From positions 248,001 through 312,000 of the forward strand of contig NZ_SIRE01000002.1 in the NCBI RefSeq assembly GCF_004307995.1: a stretch of 64,000 bases of DNA, read 5' to 3'. The notes below the pieces were generated by a model. It ran no database searches. It was not told where the DNA came from and saw nothing but the letters and a program-made list of their open reading frames with translations. The number at the start of each line of letters is the position of its first letter. The stretch's first letter is position 1. Source of the DNA: Paenibacillus thalictri (GTDB lineage Bacteria; Bacillota; Bacilli; Paenibacillales; NBRC-103111). Shown here in pieces: positions 46,138 through 55,511 of the stretch. The translations under genes were made by a program, and so were the position numbers.

Positions 46138-47745
46138 TTATTCACCCATGACGTGTACTTTTTCGCCGCCCGCTCCCTTGGACTTGCCTTTCAGGAACAA
46201 CGCCAGAAAAGCGCTGGCCACGGATAAAACCCCTGTAACGATAAATACGTCATCAAGCCCTTGAATGACCGAATTGAGCTGAACTTGCCCGCTTAAATAA
46301 CCGATTGCATTCGCTTGGGCTTGAACGGCGCTTTGCCCCATCGCGACATATTGATTTACCAGCTTGGCAAAACCGTCGGCCACCGGAGCGTGAAACATGT
46401 TCATTTCTTCGGATAACGATGCCGCATGGAAGTCCTTGCGCTGCGCAAAAAGCAGCGAGAGCCAAGCGATCCCAAAGGAGGCGCTGATTTGCCGCACCGT
46501 ATTGGAGAGCGCAGTGCCTTGCCCCATCTTCATCATCGGCACGGTATTCATGCCCGCCGTCTGAATCGGCATCATCATCAGCCCCATGCCGATTGCGCGG
46601 ATCACCAGCCAGATGATAATCGTCGAATAAGACGTGTTTACATCCAGCTGCGCCGTTAAAAACAGCGACCAGCCGGTAATGAGCATTCCCAGAAAGCCGA
46701 TTATGCGGGCACCGATTTTATCGAACAACGCTCCGGCAATCGGCATCATCACTCCGACCATCAGCGACTGCGGCAGCAGGATGAGACCGGTCTGCACAGC
46801 GGAGAGGCCGGACAAGTTTTGCAAAAATACCGGAAGCAGAAACAATACGCCCATCATGATGATCGTCGCGATGCTGGAAAGCACCAAAGACAACGTAAAC
46901 GTAAAATTTTTCAGCAGCGACAAATCCAGCATCGGATTGTCGATCAGAAGTTCAATGACGACAAATAATACCAGGCATAACGAGCCGATGCCGACAAATA
47001 TCAGCACCTCGGAGTCGGTCCAGCCTTTCTCCGCCACCTTGCCCACGCCGTAAAGCAATGAAGCAAGCCCTGTGCTGGAGGTGATGAATCCCCAGAAATC
47101 AAACTTTTTGAATGTCGGCGCTTTAAACTCCTTTAATACCGCAAGCGCCAGGAAGAAGTCGAAGATGCCGATCGGCACGTTGATCGTAAAAATCAGCCGC
47201 CAATCCAAATACTCCACGATATAACCGCTAAGCGTCGGGCCGGTTGCCGGCGCAAACATAATCGCCACCCCAAACAACCCCATCGCCATACCCCGGCGTT
47301 CCGGCGGAAACATGCGGAAGATCATCGCCATGCTGATCGGCATCAGCGCGCCGCCGCCAACCGCTTGGAAAATCCGGAACAAAATCATGCTGTCGTTGCT
47401 CCAGGCAATGCCGCATAACGCCGAACCGATCGTAAACAAAACATTGGCGATCAAAAACATTTTTTTATAACCGAACCGGTCGCCCAAATAACCGGTAACG
47501 GGAATCAGCGCGCCGCTGACGAGCGAATAAGCAGTGACTACCCATTCGATTTCGTTCTGGCTGACGCCGTACACCGCCATCATCTTCGGAATCGCGACAT
47601 TGACGATACTCGTATCGAGAATCGCCATAAACACGGCGATAATAATCGCAAACATCGCAAGGCCGAGTCCTTTCTGGGCCGCCGGGTTTCCCCCCGGATT
47701 GCCGATCTGCGGCGCTCCGCCGGAAGCCTCATCTTTTGCAGACAC
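46138..47745 (-). CDS. DHA2-family (EmrB/QacA) MFS multidrug transporter
   Basis: 535 residues from a GTG at 47745 (GGGAGGAG six bases upstream), rather than the longer frame to 47775. Fourteen membrane segments are predicted by the DHA2 pattern. Motif A is GYLGDRFGYKKMF and motif C-like residues are in FAPATGPTLSGYIVEYLDWR. It is a proton-driven exporter of lipophilic cations or drugs. With the HlyD-type protein encoded just upstream it resembles the EmrAB pair. It is presumably repressed by the MarR protein at the head of the operon. Confidence 0.92.
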   Translation of the reverse strand: MSAKDEASGGAPQIGNPGGNPAAQKGLGLAMFAIIIAVFMAILDTSIVNVAIPKMMAVYGVSQNEIEWVVTAYSLVSGALIPVTGYLGDRFGYKKMFLIANVLFTIGSALCGIAWSNDSMILFRIFQAVGGGALMPISMAMIFRMFPPERRGMAMGLFGVAIMFAPATGPTLSGYIVEYLDWRLIFTINVPIGIFDFFLALAVLKEFKAPTFKKFDFWGFITSSTGLASLLYGVGKVAEKGWTDSEVLIFVGIGSLCLVLFVVIELLIDNPMLDLSLLKNFTFTLSLVLSSIATIIMMGVLFLLPVFLQNLSGLSAVQTGLILLPQSLMVGVMMPIAGALFDKIGARIIGFLGMLITGWSLFLTAQLDVNTSYSTIIIWLVIRAIGMGLMMMPIQTAGMNTVPMMKMGQGTALSNTVRQISASFGIAWLSLLFAQRKDFHAASLSEEMNMFHAPVADGFAKLVNQYVAMGQSAVQAQANAIGYLSGQVQLNSVIQGLDDVFIVTGVLSVASAFLALFLKGKSKGAGGEKVHVMGE

Positions 47746-47797
47746 GTCAGGCTCCTCCCTTCTATAACCGAACAACCGCTTTTATGTAGCCATGAAA

Positions 47798-48451
47798 TTA
47801 TTTTTCGATTTTGATCACGACGTTCAGTCCCGGCACCAGCCGTTTGCCTTGGTTGTCGTCGATCGCGATGCGAACCGGTATGCGCTGAATAACCTTGGTG
47901 AAGTTACCGCCAGAACTTGACGACGGCATCAGCGAAAAAGAAGAGTTGGTGCCAAGTCCAAGCCGTTCCACGTGGCCGGTAAGCACCACGCCGGGGAAAG
48001 CATCGACTTTGATCGTGACGTTATTGCCGATTCTGGCGTCGTTGATTTCCGTTTCCTGCAAATTGGCCGTAATATACAGCTGGCTGAGATTCGTGCTCAT
48101 GGCCAGCGCACTGCTTGGCGATACCATCTGGTCTTTAATCAGATTGGTTTGGATGATGGTGCCGTCTTCCGGAGCCGTGATGTCCATCGTAATGGCGGGC
48201 GTGTTGCCCCGGGCCGGCGTAGTCTCCACAATGCCAAGCACGTCGCCCTTCTTGAACGAATCGCCTTCCTTGTAGTTCCACTCAAGCAGCTTGCCGGCTC
48301 CCGGCGCGTAAATCGCCCGCAAATCGCCCTGAATGCGAGCGTCTTCCGTGCTTATATATCTGCTTGCCATCGCATAATAATAAGTGCCGCCTGCTCCTCC
48401 ACCCAGCAGAACAATCGCGAGTATGGTGAGCAGAATGATTTTTTTCTTCAT
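47798..48451 (-). CDS. HlyD/EmrA-type adaptor protein
   Basis: 217 residues with one N-terminal membrane anchor (residues 3-25; KIILLTILAIVLLGGGAGG) and a compact barrel-sandwich hybrid (RAIYAPGAGKLLEWNYKEGDSFKKGDVLG; TNLIKDQMVSP). It lacks the long coiled coil seen in Gram-negative EmrA, as usual in Firmicutes. It likely partners the DHA2 transporter encoded 52 bp downstream. Confidence 0.88.
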   Translation of the reverse strand: MKKKIILLTILAIVLLGGGAGGTYYYAMASRYISTEDARIQGDLRAIYAPGAGKLLEWNYKEGDSFKKGDVLGIVETTPARGNTPAITMDITAPEDGTIIQTNLIKDQMVSPSSALAMSTNLSQLYITANLQETEINDARIGNNVTIKVDAFPGVVLTGHVERLGLGTNSSFSLMPSSSSGGNFTKVIQRIPVRIAIDDNQGKRLVPGLNVVIKIEK

Positions 48452-48487
48452 AATTGCCGTTGCTCCTCTCTTTTTACGTCCAAATCC

Positions 48488-48922
48488 TTATGGCTGCTTA
48501 TGCTCAGGCCCTTGCAGCATTTTTCGCGCGATGGCAAGAAATTGATCCACTTCCTCCACAGTCACGTTGTTAAACAATCTCACCAGCATGTCATTTCTCT
48601 GCTTGCGGATCTTCTCCACGATTTCCCGCGCCGAGTCCGACAATTGCACCCATACGAGCCTGCGATCCGTCTCATCCCGGGTACGCTCAATGTATTTATC
48701 CCGGACCAGCCGGTTGATCGCGATCGTTGTCGCGCTGGCAGACAGCTGAAGTTCCTCCGCCAGCTCGCTGACGGTTTTGCGGCCCGTGCAATTCAGCGTA
48801 AACATCAGCAGCAACTGCTGCTTCGACAAGTTTTTGACGATCGGCGGCGGGACTCCCCGGGATTGCCTGATGCCCAATTGAATCAATTGTTCAAACTCGT
48901 GCAATCTCTTCTCCCAATCCAC
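48488..48922 (-). CDS. MarR-family repressor of the efflux operon
   Basis: 144 residues with the MarR winged helix (about 40-105; KTVSELAEELQLSASATTIAINRLVRDKYIERTRDETDRRLVWVQL). It begins with a GTG at 48922. The palindrome AAATGTTTT-N6-AAAACATTT at 48991-49014 lies 69 bp upstream and is the probable operator. It heads the set of HlyD, DHA2, adaptor and secreted protein, with gaps of only 36-60 bp, so it likely controls them and itself. Confidence 0.9.
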   Translation of the reverse strand: MDWEKRLHEFEQLIQLGIRQSRGVPPPIVKNLSKQQLLLMFTLNCTGRKTVSELAEELQLSASATTIAINRLVRDKYIERTRDETDRRLVWVQLSDSAREIVEKIRKQRNDMLVRLFNNVTVEEVDQFLAIARKMLQGPEHKQP

Positions 48923-48990
48923 AGTCTCTCTACTCCTTCCCCTTACTCCTTTAACAGATAGAAGCTTTTCCTTTAAAATTTTTTAATAAA

Positions 48991-49014
48991 AAATGTTTTT
49001 ACCTTAAAACATTT
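48991..49014. promoter_or_regulatory. MarR-type operator between divergent marR genes
   Basis: AAATGTTTT and AAAACATTT form an inverted repeat with a 6-nt centre in an AT-rich divergent promoter region. Confidence 0.65.
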
Positions 49015-49118
49015 CCTAACTAAATTATCATATGGAAAAATAAGACGTCAACACATTTTTTTCAAAAAAGTTTGTGATAGAATAAAGATAAATCTGTTCT
49101 AAAGTAAAGGAGACGTCT

Positions 49119-49553
49119 ATGCCAGACAGTCGCGACATATTTGAACTGGAGGAGGTATGCAGGCAGGTGTTTCAGCGGATTAAGACCGGCTGGAATTCTT
49201 TTGAGGAAAATGGCTTCTCCGCCTCGCAAGGTTTTATTTTGGAGAAACTTGAAAGGGAAGGGCCGCTGAAGGTATCGCAGGTCGCCGACGCGCTTTGCTT
49301 CACCGCCGGGGCCATTACGGCGCTTGCCGATAAGCTGATTTCCGCGGGGTATACGGAAAGAAAACGTTCGGAGGAAGACCGCAGGGTCGTTTATTTGGAG
49401 ATCACGCCCCAGGGGCGGGAGATGCTCACCCGAATACGCGAGCACCGCAAGCAAGTGATCGAAGGTTTCTTCAGCAGCGTATCTCATGAGGATTCGCAGC
49501 ATCTGATCCGCATATTCAGGAGCATTTTGAACAACGAAGATAAGCGGGAATAG
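49119..49553 (+). CDS. MarR-family transcriptional regulator (divergent)
   Basis: 144 residues with the MarR winged helix (LKVSQVADALCFTAGAITALADKLISAGYTERKRSEEDRRVVYLEI). It is only distantly similar to the divergent MarR at 48488. AAAGGAGA lies upstream of the ATG. The 196-bp shared promoter region holds one clear palindrome, so cross-regulation of the efflux operon is possible. It is followed by a terminator hairpin shared with hisJ. Confidence 0.9.
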   Translation: MPDSRDIFELEEVCRQVFQRIKTGWNSFEENGFSASQGFILEKLEREGPLKVSQVADALCFTAGAITALADKLISAGYTERKRSEEDRRVVYLEITPQGREMLTRIREHRKQVIEGFFSSVSHEDSQHLIRIFRSILNNEDKRE

Positions 49554-49570
49554 TCCGCGAACATAAATAA

Positions 49571-49596
49571 GCCGAAGGAGCGGCGCTCTCTTCGGC
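49571..49596 (-). terminator. Terminator hairpin between the converging marR and hisJ
   Basis: GCCGAAG and GAGC pair with GCTC and CTTCGGC with one bulge; the reverse-strand tail is TTATTTATG. Confidence 0.55.
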
Positions 49597-49613
49597 GGAT
49601 GTTAAACTATAAG

Positions 49614-50447
49614 TTACGATTGCGACAGTTTGAGCTGAGCTTCGTACCATTCCCATCCCGTACCCACATGATCCGGCCGGTGGGAATCCGATCCGTATAT
49701 ACACGACACTCCGCTGCGTAAACATTCCTGCAAAAACCATTCCGGCACATAAGGTTTGCCGCATGTCGGTACCCTGAGCCCCGCCGTGTTCACATCGATG
49801 CCTACCCCGGCGCTGACGAGCTTCGGAACGATCGCCTTCAAACGCCGCTCGATTTGCGCTTCATCCACCTCCGGCAAAACAAGACGGAACTTCTCGATCA
49901 AGTTAATATGACCGATTCGCTTGCGCATCGGCAGCTTGGCCGCCCACTCGATAGCGAGCTCTACGTGGTTGTAATACTCCTCCACCACTTTTTCCATCGT
50001 ACCGTAATAGGACAGCAAGTTTTCCCTGAAGTCGTCCGCTGTAAAATCGATGCAGCTTCTTCCCCCTGCCGAAGGCAAATAATGCACTGAATAAACGACA
50101 TCCTCCAGCTCGTTATGCCAACGGTCGACGATCCGTTCGGTAAACGGCAGCGCTCCGTGCAAATAATCCAGCTCCAGACCGACCGTTACTTCCAGCTTGC
50201 CTTCGTATTTCCGCTTCATCGCTTGCGCATAGGCCATATACGCAGGCAGCTCGCTCTCCGGCATCGCCAGTTCCTTCATCAGTTGGGCACTGTCTACCCA
50301 CCCTTCGGGCAGCGGCGGGTGTTCGCTGATCGTATAACGTTCGAATCCCAATTCGGCTGCACGGTCCAGATACAACTCCTGGTCGTCGCTGCTGCCATGG
50401 TAACAAAATTTAGTATGCGTATGCCCGTCCCACTTATATACAGTCAT
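49614..50447 (-). CDS. hisJ: Histidinol-phosphatase, PHP type
   Basis: 277 residues of the PHP-domain histidinol-phosphatase. Metal ligands: DGHTHTKFCYHG at the N-terminus, ISEHPP near 40, GLELDYL near 94, YSVHYLP near 118, GHINL near 178, and GSDSHRPDHVG at the end. It removes phosphate from histidinol phosphate in histidine biosynthesis. It is separate from other his genes, as usual for this type in Firmicutes. The start ATG is at 50447. Confidence 0.9.
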   Translation of the reverse strand: MTVYKWDGHTHTKFCYHGSSDDQELYLDRAAELGFERYTISEHPPLPEGWVDSAQLMKELAMPESELPAYMAYAQAMKRKYEGKLEVTVGLELDYLHGALPFTERIVDRWHNELEDVVYSVHYLPSAGGRSCIDFTADDFRENLLSYYGTMEKVVEEYYNHVELAIEWAAKLPMRKRIGHINLIEKFRLVLPEVDEAQIERRLKAIVPKLVSAGVGIDVNTAGLRVPTCGKPYVPEWFLQECLRSGVSCIYGSDSHRPDHVGTGWEWYEAQLKLSQS

Positions 50448-50596
50448 GCGGCCACAACCTTTCAGTTTGTTTCAGTAAAATCATGAGGCGCCTTCGATCC
50501 CCATTATTTTACCACTTCAAGGCGTAACATGGCACCTGATAAAAATGATTTGCCGGCACTGTGCATCCACATATGGCCCCGTTAATGACTCTCAGG

Positions 50597-51541
50597 TTAC
50601 ACGCTCATCGGTTCGACCGCAATTTGCTCCGCCAAGCTCCGGACATCGCTGACGTCGATCCAGCCGGCGCGTCTTTGCAGCGCGTTGGCAGAGCCGGCTG
50701 CGGCGGCCAGCCGCAGACACTCTTCCGGTGCCCGGCCTTCGGCAAGGGCAACGGCAAATCCGGCCGTGAAGGCATCGCCGCTGCCGACGGTGTTGACCGC
50801 GCTAATGCGTGGCACACGGATGCGGTACAGGCGGTTGTCCCACAAGGCCACCGCGCCGTCCGCGCCCAGCGAAACGATCACGCAGGCGATGCCTGCCGCC
50901 GCAAGCCGGGCAAGCTGCTGCCTGCATTCGCTGCCGCCGGCGTCAAGCGGGCCGCCAAGCAGTACCGCCGCTTCGTCTTCGTTGGGCTTGATCATAAACG
51001 GCGCGGCGGTGATGCCGCGGACCAGCGCTTCGCCGCTGGCGTCCAGCAGCACCGTAGCGCCCGCCTGCCGCGCGATCGCGACAAGCTCCGCGTACGACTC
51101 CACAGGCACGCCGGCCGGCATGCTGCCGCTGAAGCAAAGGACGCGGGAGCGCCCGGCGAGCTGCTTCACGGTCATCTTTAATTGCTCATATTGCTCCTGC
51201 GGCACCGTCGGACCAGGCTCCAGCAGCTCGGTCGACGTCCCCGCTTCTTCGTCCATAATGTTAAGACAAAGCCTGGATTCGCCTTCAACGTGCACAAAAT
51301 CGTGAGCGATTCCCAATTTCGCCAGCTCGCTTTCGATAAAACGGCCGTTGCTGCCGCCGGCAAATCCGGATGCGGTCACTTGCGCTCCCAGTAGCGAAGC
51401 AACACGTGCGACATTGATCCCTTTGCCTCCGGCGTCGGCAATCATGCCGGAAACTCTTGTCACTTTCCCAAGCGGAAAGCGGGGAACATAATAAGTTTTA
51501 TCGATCGCCGCGTTCATCGTCACGGTTGTGATTATGCTCAT
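50597..51541 (-). CDS. 1-phosphofructokinase / tagatose-6-phosphate kinase (PfkB family)
   Basis: 314 residues of the PfkB ribokinase fold of the LacC/FruK/AgaZ-like clade. The N-terminus TVTMNAAIDKTYYV, the glycine motif DAGGKGINVARV and the C-terminal catalytic NTVGSGDAFTAGFAVAL (base Asp) are visible. It should phosphorylate a ketohexose phosphate at C1 or C6 with ATP. Between AgaS-like and aldolase genes the best guess is tagatose 6-phosphate to tagatose 1,6-bisphosphate. It is 14 bp downstream of the aldolase gene and last in the operon. Confidence 0.88.
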   Translation of the reverse strand: MSIITTVTMNAAIDKTYYVPRFPLGKVTRVSGMIADAGGKGINVARVASLLGAQVTASGFAGGSNGRFIESELAKLGIAHDFVHVEGESRLCLNIMDEEAGTSTELLEPGPTVPQEQYEQLKMTVKQLAGRSRVLCFSGSMPAGVPVESYAELVAIARQAGATVLLDASGEALVRGITAAPFMIKPNEDEAAVLLGGPLDAGGSECRQQLARLAAAGIACVIVSLGADGAVALWDNRLYRIRVPRISAVNTVGSGDAFTAGFAVALAEGRAPEECLRLAAAAGSANALQRRAGWIDVSDVRSLAEQIAVEPMSV

Positions 51542-51555
51542 CTTAAGCCCGCCCC

Positions 51556-52425
51556 TTATTTGCCTGCGTCTTTGGCTTTGCCGATGCTGCCGAGCATCGT
51601 CATCTTGGCAATCGCTGCTTCTTTGACCGCTTTCTTCGCGGGAACCATATATTTACGCGGATCGTTTTCATCCGGATTTTGCGCAAAAATGCTCTTGATG
51701 GCATCCGAGAAAACGATGCGAATTTCGGTTGCGATGTTCATCTTGGCCATACCCAGCGATACGCAGCGTTTCACCTGCTCTTCGGGAATACCGGATCCGC
51801 CGTGCAGCACAAGCGGCACGTCAACCTTCGATGCGATCAAACCGATACGGTCGAAATCGATGTTCGGCTCGCCTTTGTACATACCGTGTGCAGTACCGAT
51901 CGCTGGAGCGAGTGTCGGCACGCCCGTCAGCTCGACAAACCGCGCGCACTCGTCGGGATCGGCCATCAGCGCGTCATGCTCGGCCACGACGATATCGTCT
52001 TCCACGCCGCCAACTTTGCCCAGCTCGGCTTCAATGTTCACTCCCGCAGCCCGCGCCACTTCGACGACCTTCTGCGTCAGACGGACATTCTCGGCGAACG
52101 GATGCATCGAAGCGTCGATCATCACCGACGTGTATCCGGCGCGGATACAGCGCACGATCAAATCGAAATCGGTGCAATGATCCAGATGCAGCGCAATCGG
52201 CACGCTGGCCAGATTGGCCGCGACATTCGCGGCAGCAACGATATATTCGGGTCCCAAATGCTTAACCGTACCGACAGTGGTTTGCAAAATTAACGGCGAT
52301 TGCGTTTCCTCGGCCGCTTCCACGACCGCTTGCAGCATTTCCAGCGTGTGCACGTTAAAAGCGCCTACTCCGTACTTATGAGCTCTTGCCGCCGCCAGCA
52401 GCGGCGTTGACGAAACGAGTGGCAT
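51556..52425 (-). CDS. Class II ketose-bisphosphate aldolase, GatY/KbaY/FbaA family
   Basis: 289 residues of the zinc-dependent aldolase barrel. Zinc and substrate residues are in LHLDHCTD (about 80-87), EAELGKVGGVED, GTAHGMYKG and LHGGSGIPEEQV. It cleaves tagatose- or fructose-1,6-bisphosphate to DHAP and glyceraldehyde 3-phosphate. The operon context with AgaS and a PfkB kinase favours tagatose bisphosphate. AGGAGGAAC lies before the start at 52425; the 112-bp gap to the upstream kinase holds no clear terminator. Confidence 0.9.
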   Translation of the reverse strand: MPLVSSTPLLAAARAHKYGVGAFNVHTLEMLQAVVEAAEETQSPLILQTTVGTVKHLGPEYIVAAANVAANLASVPIALHLDHCTDFDLIVRCIRAGYTSVMIDASMHPFAENVRLTQKVVEVARAAGVNIEAELGKVGGVEDDIVVAEHDALMADPDECARFVELTGVPTLAPAIGTAHGMYKGEPNIDFDRIGLIASKVDVPLVLHGGSGIPEEQVKRCVSLGMAKMNIATEIRIVFSDAIKSIFAQNPDENDPRKYMVPAKKAVKEAAIAKMTMLGSIGKAKDAGK

Positions 52426-52537
52426 AATAGTTCCTCCTCATGCTGAATAAATGAAATGGGTAGATAGCTGTTGTTGTATGTCAGGCAAAATTCGTCAAAC
52501 GTTCCGCAGTTTCGTTTACATCAAGGGGCAGTGAGCG

Positions 52538-53488
52538 CTACACCCGCGAGCGGGCGTACAACGCGCTGCCGACGACACCGGCATCCTCGAGCCGGTGCGC
52601 CACCGAAATCGTCAGTCCTTCCATATACATCGGGTGCACGGTCCGCTCAAGCTCCTCGCGCATCGGTCCGAACAGCCGGTCCCCGGCTTTCGCCGCTCCG
52701 CCGCCGATGACAAGCACATCCGGGCTCGTCAAGGAAATTGCCGGCGCGAGCCCGCGTGCGAGCATCGTACCCGTGTGGCTCATGATGCGCTGGGCAAGTG
52801 GGTCGCCCGCATCGTAAGCGCGCGTGACATCCGCCGCCGTGAGCCCTGACGTGTCGGCCGAGAACCACTCGCCCAGCACGCTTGGCTCGCCTTCGGCCAA
52901 CGCTTCTCTGGCCTGCCGCGCGATGCCGTTGGCGCAAGCGATCGTCTCCAGGCAGCCGGTCAGCCCGCAAACGCATTTGTAAGGGATGCCCGGCATCCCG
53001 AAATGCCCCAGCTCGCCGGCCCGGAAGCCGCTGCCGTAATGCAGCTCGCCATTAAATACGGATGCCGCGGCGATGCCTGTTCCAAGCGTGATGCCAAGCA
53101 CGTAACGGTGGTTTTTGCCGGCCCCCGCTACCGCTTCGCCATAGATGTACATTCGCACGTCATTGTTGATATAGACGGGCAACCCCAAATGACGGCTCAG
53201 CTCATCCGCCAGCGGTATATTGTCCCAGCCGAGATTAACCGCCTTAACGGCGATTCCCCGCTCGTGATCGACAAAACCCGGCACGCCGACTCCCACAGCC
53301 GCGCAGCTCACTTCCGGCACTGTGGCCATCAGCTGGCGCACCGCTTCCGCCACCCGCGACGTTACGTGCTGAAAGCCGCCTTGCGCTTCCGTCGCCAGCT
53401 TGGCCATGCCCAGCACATCGCCGTTCTCGCTTACGATGCCGCATACCACATTGGTGCCGCCGATATCGATTCCTACATATCCGATCAT
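52538..53488 (-). CDS. ROK-family sugar kinase
   Basis: 316 residues. The ATP motif GIDIGGTNVVCG is at the N-terminus, NNDVRMYIYGE includes the catalytic base region, and the ROK zinc site is EHGxxx-like followed by CVCGLTGCLE (about 167-176), as in active glucokinases. There is no DNA-binding domain, so it is an enzyme. In an aga-type operon it would phosphorylate N-acetylgalactosamine or galactosamine, comparable to AgaK. Specificity is inference. Start ATG at 53488. Confidence 0.88.
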   Translation of the reverse strand: MIGYVGIDIGGTNVVCGIVSENGDVLGMAKLATEAQGGFQHVTSRVAEAVRQLMATVPEVSCAAVGVGVPGFVDHERGIAVKAVNLGWDNIPLADELSRHLGLPVYINNDVRMYIYGEAVAGAGKNHRYVLGITLGTGIAAASVFNGELHYGSGFRAGELGHFGMPGIPYKCVCGLTGCLETIACANGIARQAREALAEGEPSVLGEWFSADTSGLTAADVTRAYDAGDPLAQRIMSHTGTMLARGLAPAISLTSPDVLVIGGGAAKAGDRLFGPMREELERTVHPMYMEGLTISVAHRLEDAGVVGSALYARSRV

Positions 53489-53547
53489 GTCCTCACCCCA
53501 TCTGTAAGATCGGCAGTCAGCAGCCGTCTTTTCCGTTAAAGCACGTG

Positions 53548-53576
53548 TTCAAAAAGCCGGCTTCTCAGCACCGGGA
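53548..53576. repeat. Fragment of the 214-bp repeat family
   Basis: GTTCAAAAAGCCGGCTTCTC and then AGCACCG match the left end of the element at 33433-33646. The fragment ends just before the DeoR stop codon at 53579-53581. Confidence 0.7.
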
Positions 53577-53578
53577 CG

Positions 53579-54373
53579 TTATCCCCTTGTTTGGTCTGCA
53601 CCCGCCACATGCACAGGGACGCCCAATCTGCCCAGCATATCCGCTACGGATCCGCCTACCGGCGCGTCCGTGATGCAAGCGCTGACGGTGGAAAGCGGGG
53701 CGGCGCTGAACAGCGAGGTACGTCCCACCTTCGTGCGGTCGAACACAGCGATCGTTTGAATCGAACGTTTGATCATCAGCCGCGCGATGTCCGCTTCTTG
53801 CTCCGAAAACGTCGTCAGCCCGTGCTCGGCGGTAATTCCGTCGACACCCATAAACATCTTGCCGATGTTCAGCGAATCCACGATTTTCTCTGCGAGCGGT
53901 CCGCACAGCTCAAAGCTGTTGGAACGCATCACGCCGCCGGTCAGCACGATTTGTACGCCGCTGTCGGCGAGCTCCATCGCGATGTTAACCGCATTCGTCA
54001 CCACCGTAATATGCCGGTGGCGCTTCAAGTGCCGCGCGATCAGAAACGTCGTTGTTCCGCCGGTCAGCCCGACGATATCGCCGGGTTCGACCATCGAAGC
54101 CGCCTTCTCGGCGATCGCTTCTTTTTCCAGCAGCAGCAATTCCCGCTTCTCATTGAAGGGCAGCTCGATGCTTACCGTATCAAGCCGCACCCCGCCAAGA
54201 CTGCGGAACAAGCCGCCTTTTTTCACAAGCAAATCCAGATCCCGCCGGGCAGTCGCTTCCGAGCAATGGAACGTATCGATGATTTCCTGGACCGTAATCT
54301 TCCCTTGGCGCTTGATTTCCTGCATGATGGCTTCGCGCCGCTTATCGCCCTTGGACAATTCATCTGCGCCCAT
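53579..54373 (-). CDS. DeoR-family transcriptional regulator
   Basis: 264 residues. The N-terminal DeoR winged helix is DELSKGDKRREAIMQEIKRQGKITVQEIIDTF, then HCSEATARRDLDLL. A sugar-phosphate-binding domain of the DeoRC fold follows (GLTGGTTTFLIARHL, GVDGITAEHGLTTFSEQEA). It lies 18 bp after AgaS, inside the operon it probably controls through the palindrome at 55512-55546. The C-terminus abuts a repeat fragment, so the last few residues may have been altered by that insertion. Confidence 0.9.
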   Translation of the reverse strand: MGADELSKGDKRREAIMQEIKRQGKITVQEIIDTFHCSEATARRDLDLLVKKGGLFRSLGGVRLDTVSIELPFNEKRELLLLEKEAIAEKAASMVEPGDIVGLTGGTTTFLIARHLKRHRHITVVTNAVNIAMELADSGVQIVLTGGVMRSNSFELCGPLAEKIVDSLNIGKMFMGVDGITAEHGLTTFSEQEADIARLMIKRSIQTIAVFDRTKVGRTSLFSAAPLSTVSACITDAPVGGSVADMLGRLGVPVHVAGADQTRG

Positions 54374-54391
54374 AACCTTCAGCCTCCTGCT

Positions 54392-55447
54392 TTAAATTTT
54401 CACGACTTGGGTCAAATTTTTCGGCGAATCCGGATCGACATTTTTATGCAGCGCCGTATAAAAACCGAGATATTGCAGCGCCGGCAAATAAAGCACGCTT
54501 CTCGCTTCGTCGGATACGTCTTCCGCTCCGATCTCAAACACCGCGTTGGCAAACGCCGTATCTTCCCCCGCCTTGGCCGTGATCAGCAGCACAAACGCGC
54601 CGTATTCCTGCATCTCCTGCGCCACTTTAAGCTCATATGCGCGCGCTTGCTCGGATACAAGTAAACATACCAGCGTACCCGGGTCAACTACGGATTTCGG
54701 GCCATGGCGGAATTCCAGCGTGCCGTGGCTTTCCGTCCAAACATAAGACATTTCCTTTATTTTCAGGCTGGCTTCAAGGCCAAGTCCGACATAAGCACCC
54801 ATTCCGAGGTAAATATATTTATTAAAGGAACCTTGGTCCACGATAGGTTTGATAAACGCATCGGCTGCTTTGACAACGCCGCCGTCCAAGTTCATCACCC
54901 GCTCCAATTCGCCGGACAGTTCGCCATTGTGAGCCGCCAGTGCGATTGCCGCCTGCATCATAAAGGTCATGCTGCTGAGCGATTTGGTCATGACGGTGCT
55001 TGTTTCTTTGCCTAACGGAGAAATCAAACATTCGGCCAGCTTCGCCATCGTGCTGTCTTCGTAGCAAGAAATGCCGGCGATTGTCCAATTCGGCAGGGAG
55101 TGAACCGATTCCAGCGCCAGAATTACTTCGGTCGACTCGCCGGATCGGGAAACGCCGATGACCAGCACTTTTTTGCCGGCAGGTACGGCTTGTTCACGGA
55201 ACAAATAAATTTCGCTTGAAGGATGCGCCGTGGCGCTGCGTCCCGTCCATTTGCGGAATGTAGCGGCCATCGTAAGAGCCTGGTAATAAGATGAGCCCGA
55301 ACCGATAAAAATAACTTCATCAAATTGCGGATTTGCTAAGTAACGATCGATCCAATCCTGCTGATTGTCAAGTTGTGTCCAAGCAGCCTGCAGCGCTTCC
55401 GCTTGGGCTGAAATTTCCGGATAAGTAAACTGTCCGAATGTCGTCAT
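54392..55447 (-). CDS. agaS: SIS-domain sugar-phosphate deaminase/isomerase, AgaS type
   Basis: 351 residues from the ATG at 55447, with GAGAGGTG nine bases upstream; the longer GTG start falls in that site. Two SIS domains (about 40-175 and 215-340): IFIGSGSSYYQAL and VIGVSRSGESTEV in the first; LEASLKIKEMSYVWTESHG and EFRHGPKSVVDPGT in the second. This pattern is the AgaS/GlmS isomerase type. It would convert galactosamine 6-phosphate to tagatose 6-phosphate with loss of ammonia. It is the first gene of the five-gene operon. Confidence 0.88.
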   Translation of the reverse strand: MTTFGQFTYPEISAQAEALQAAWTQLDNQQDWIDRYLANPQFDEVIFIGSGSSYYQALTMAATFRKWTGRSATAHPSSEIYLFREQAVPAGKKVLVIGVSRSGESTEVILALESVHSLPNWTIAGISCYEDSTMAKLAECLISPLGKETSTVMTKSLSSMTFMMQAAIALAAHNGELSGELERVMNLDGGVVKAADAFIKPIVDQGSFNKYIYLGMGAYVGLGLEASLKIKEMSYVWTESHGTLEFRHGPKSVVDPGTLVCLLVSEQARAYELKVAQEMQEYGAFVLLITAKAGEDTAFANAVFEIGAEDVSDEARSVLYLPALQYLGFYTALHKNVDPDSPKNLTQVVKI

Positions 55448-55511
55448 AGTCCAAAACACCTCTCCAGTCCGTAATATGTATTTAGTTTACCGCAATATTT
55501 TTAAAGTTTCA

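Noticed and set aside
52505-52520. cre site between the ROK kinase and aldolase genes
   Set aside because: TGTAAACGAAACTG has four mismatches to the consensus in its second half.
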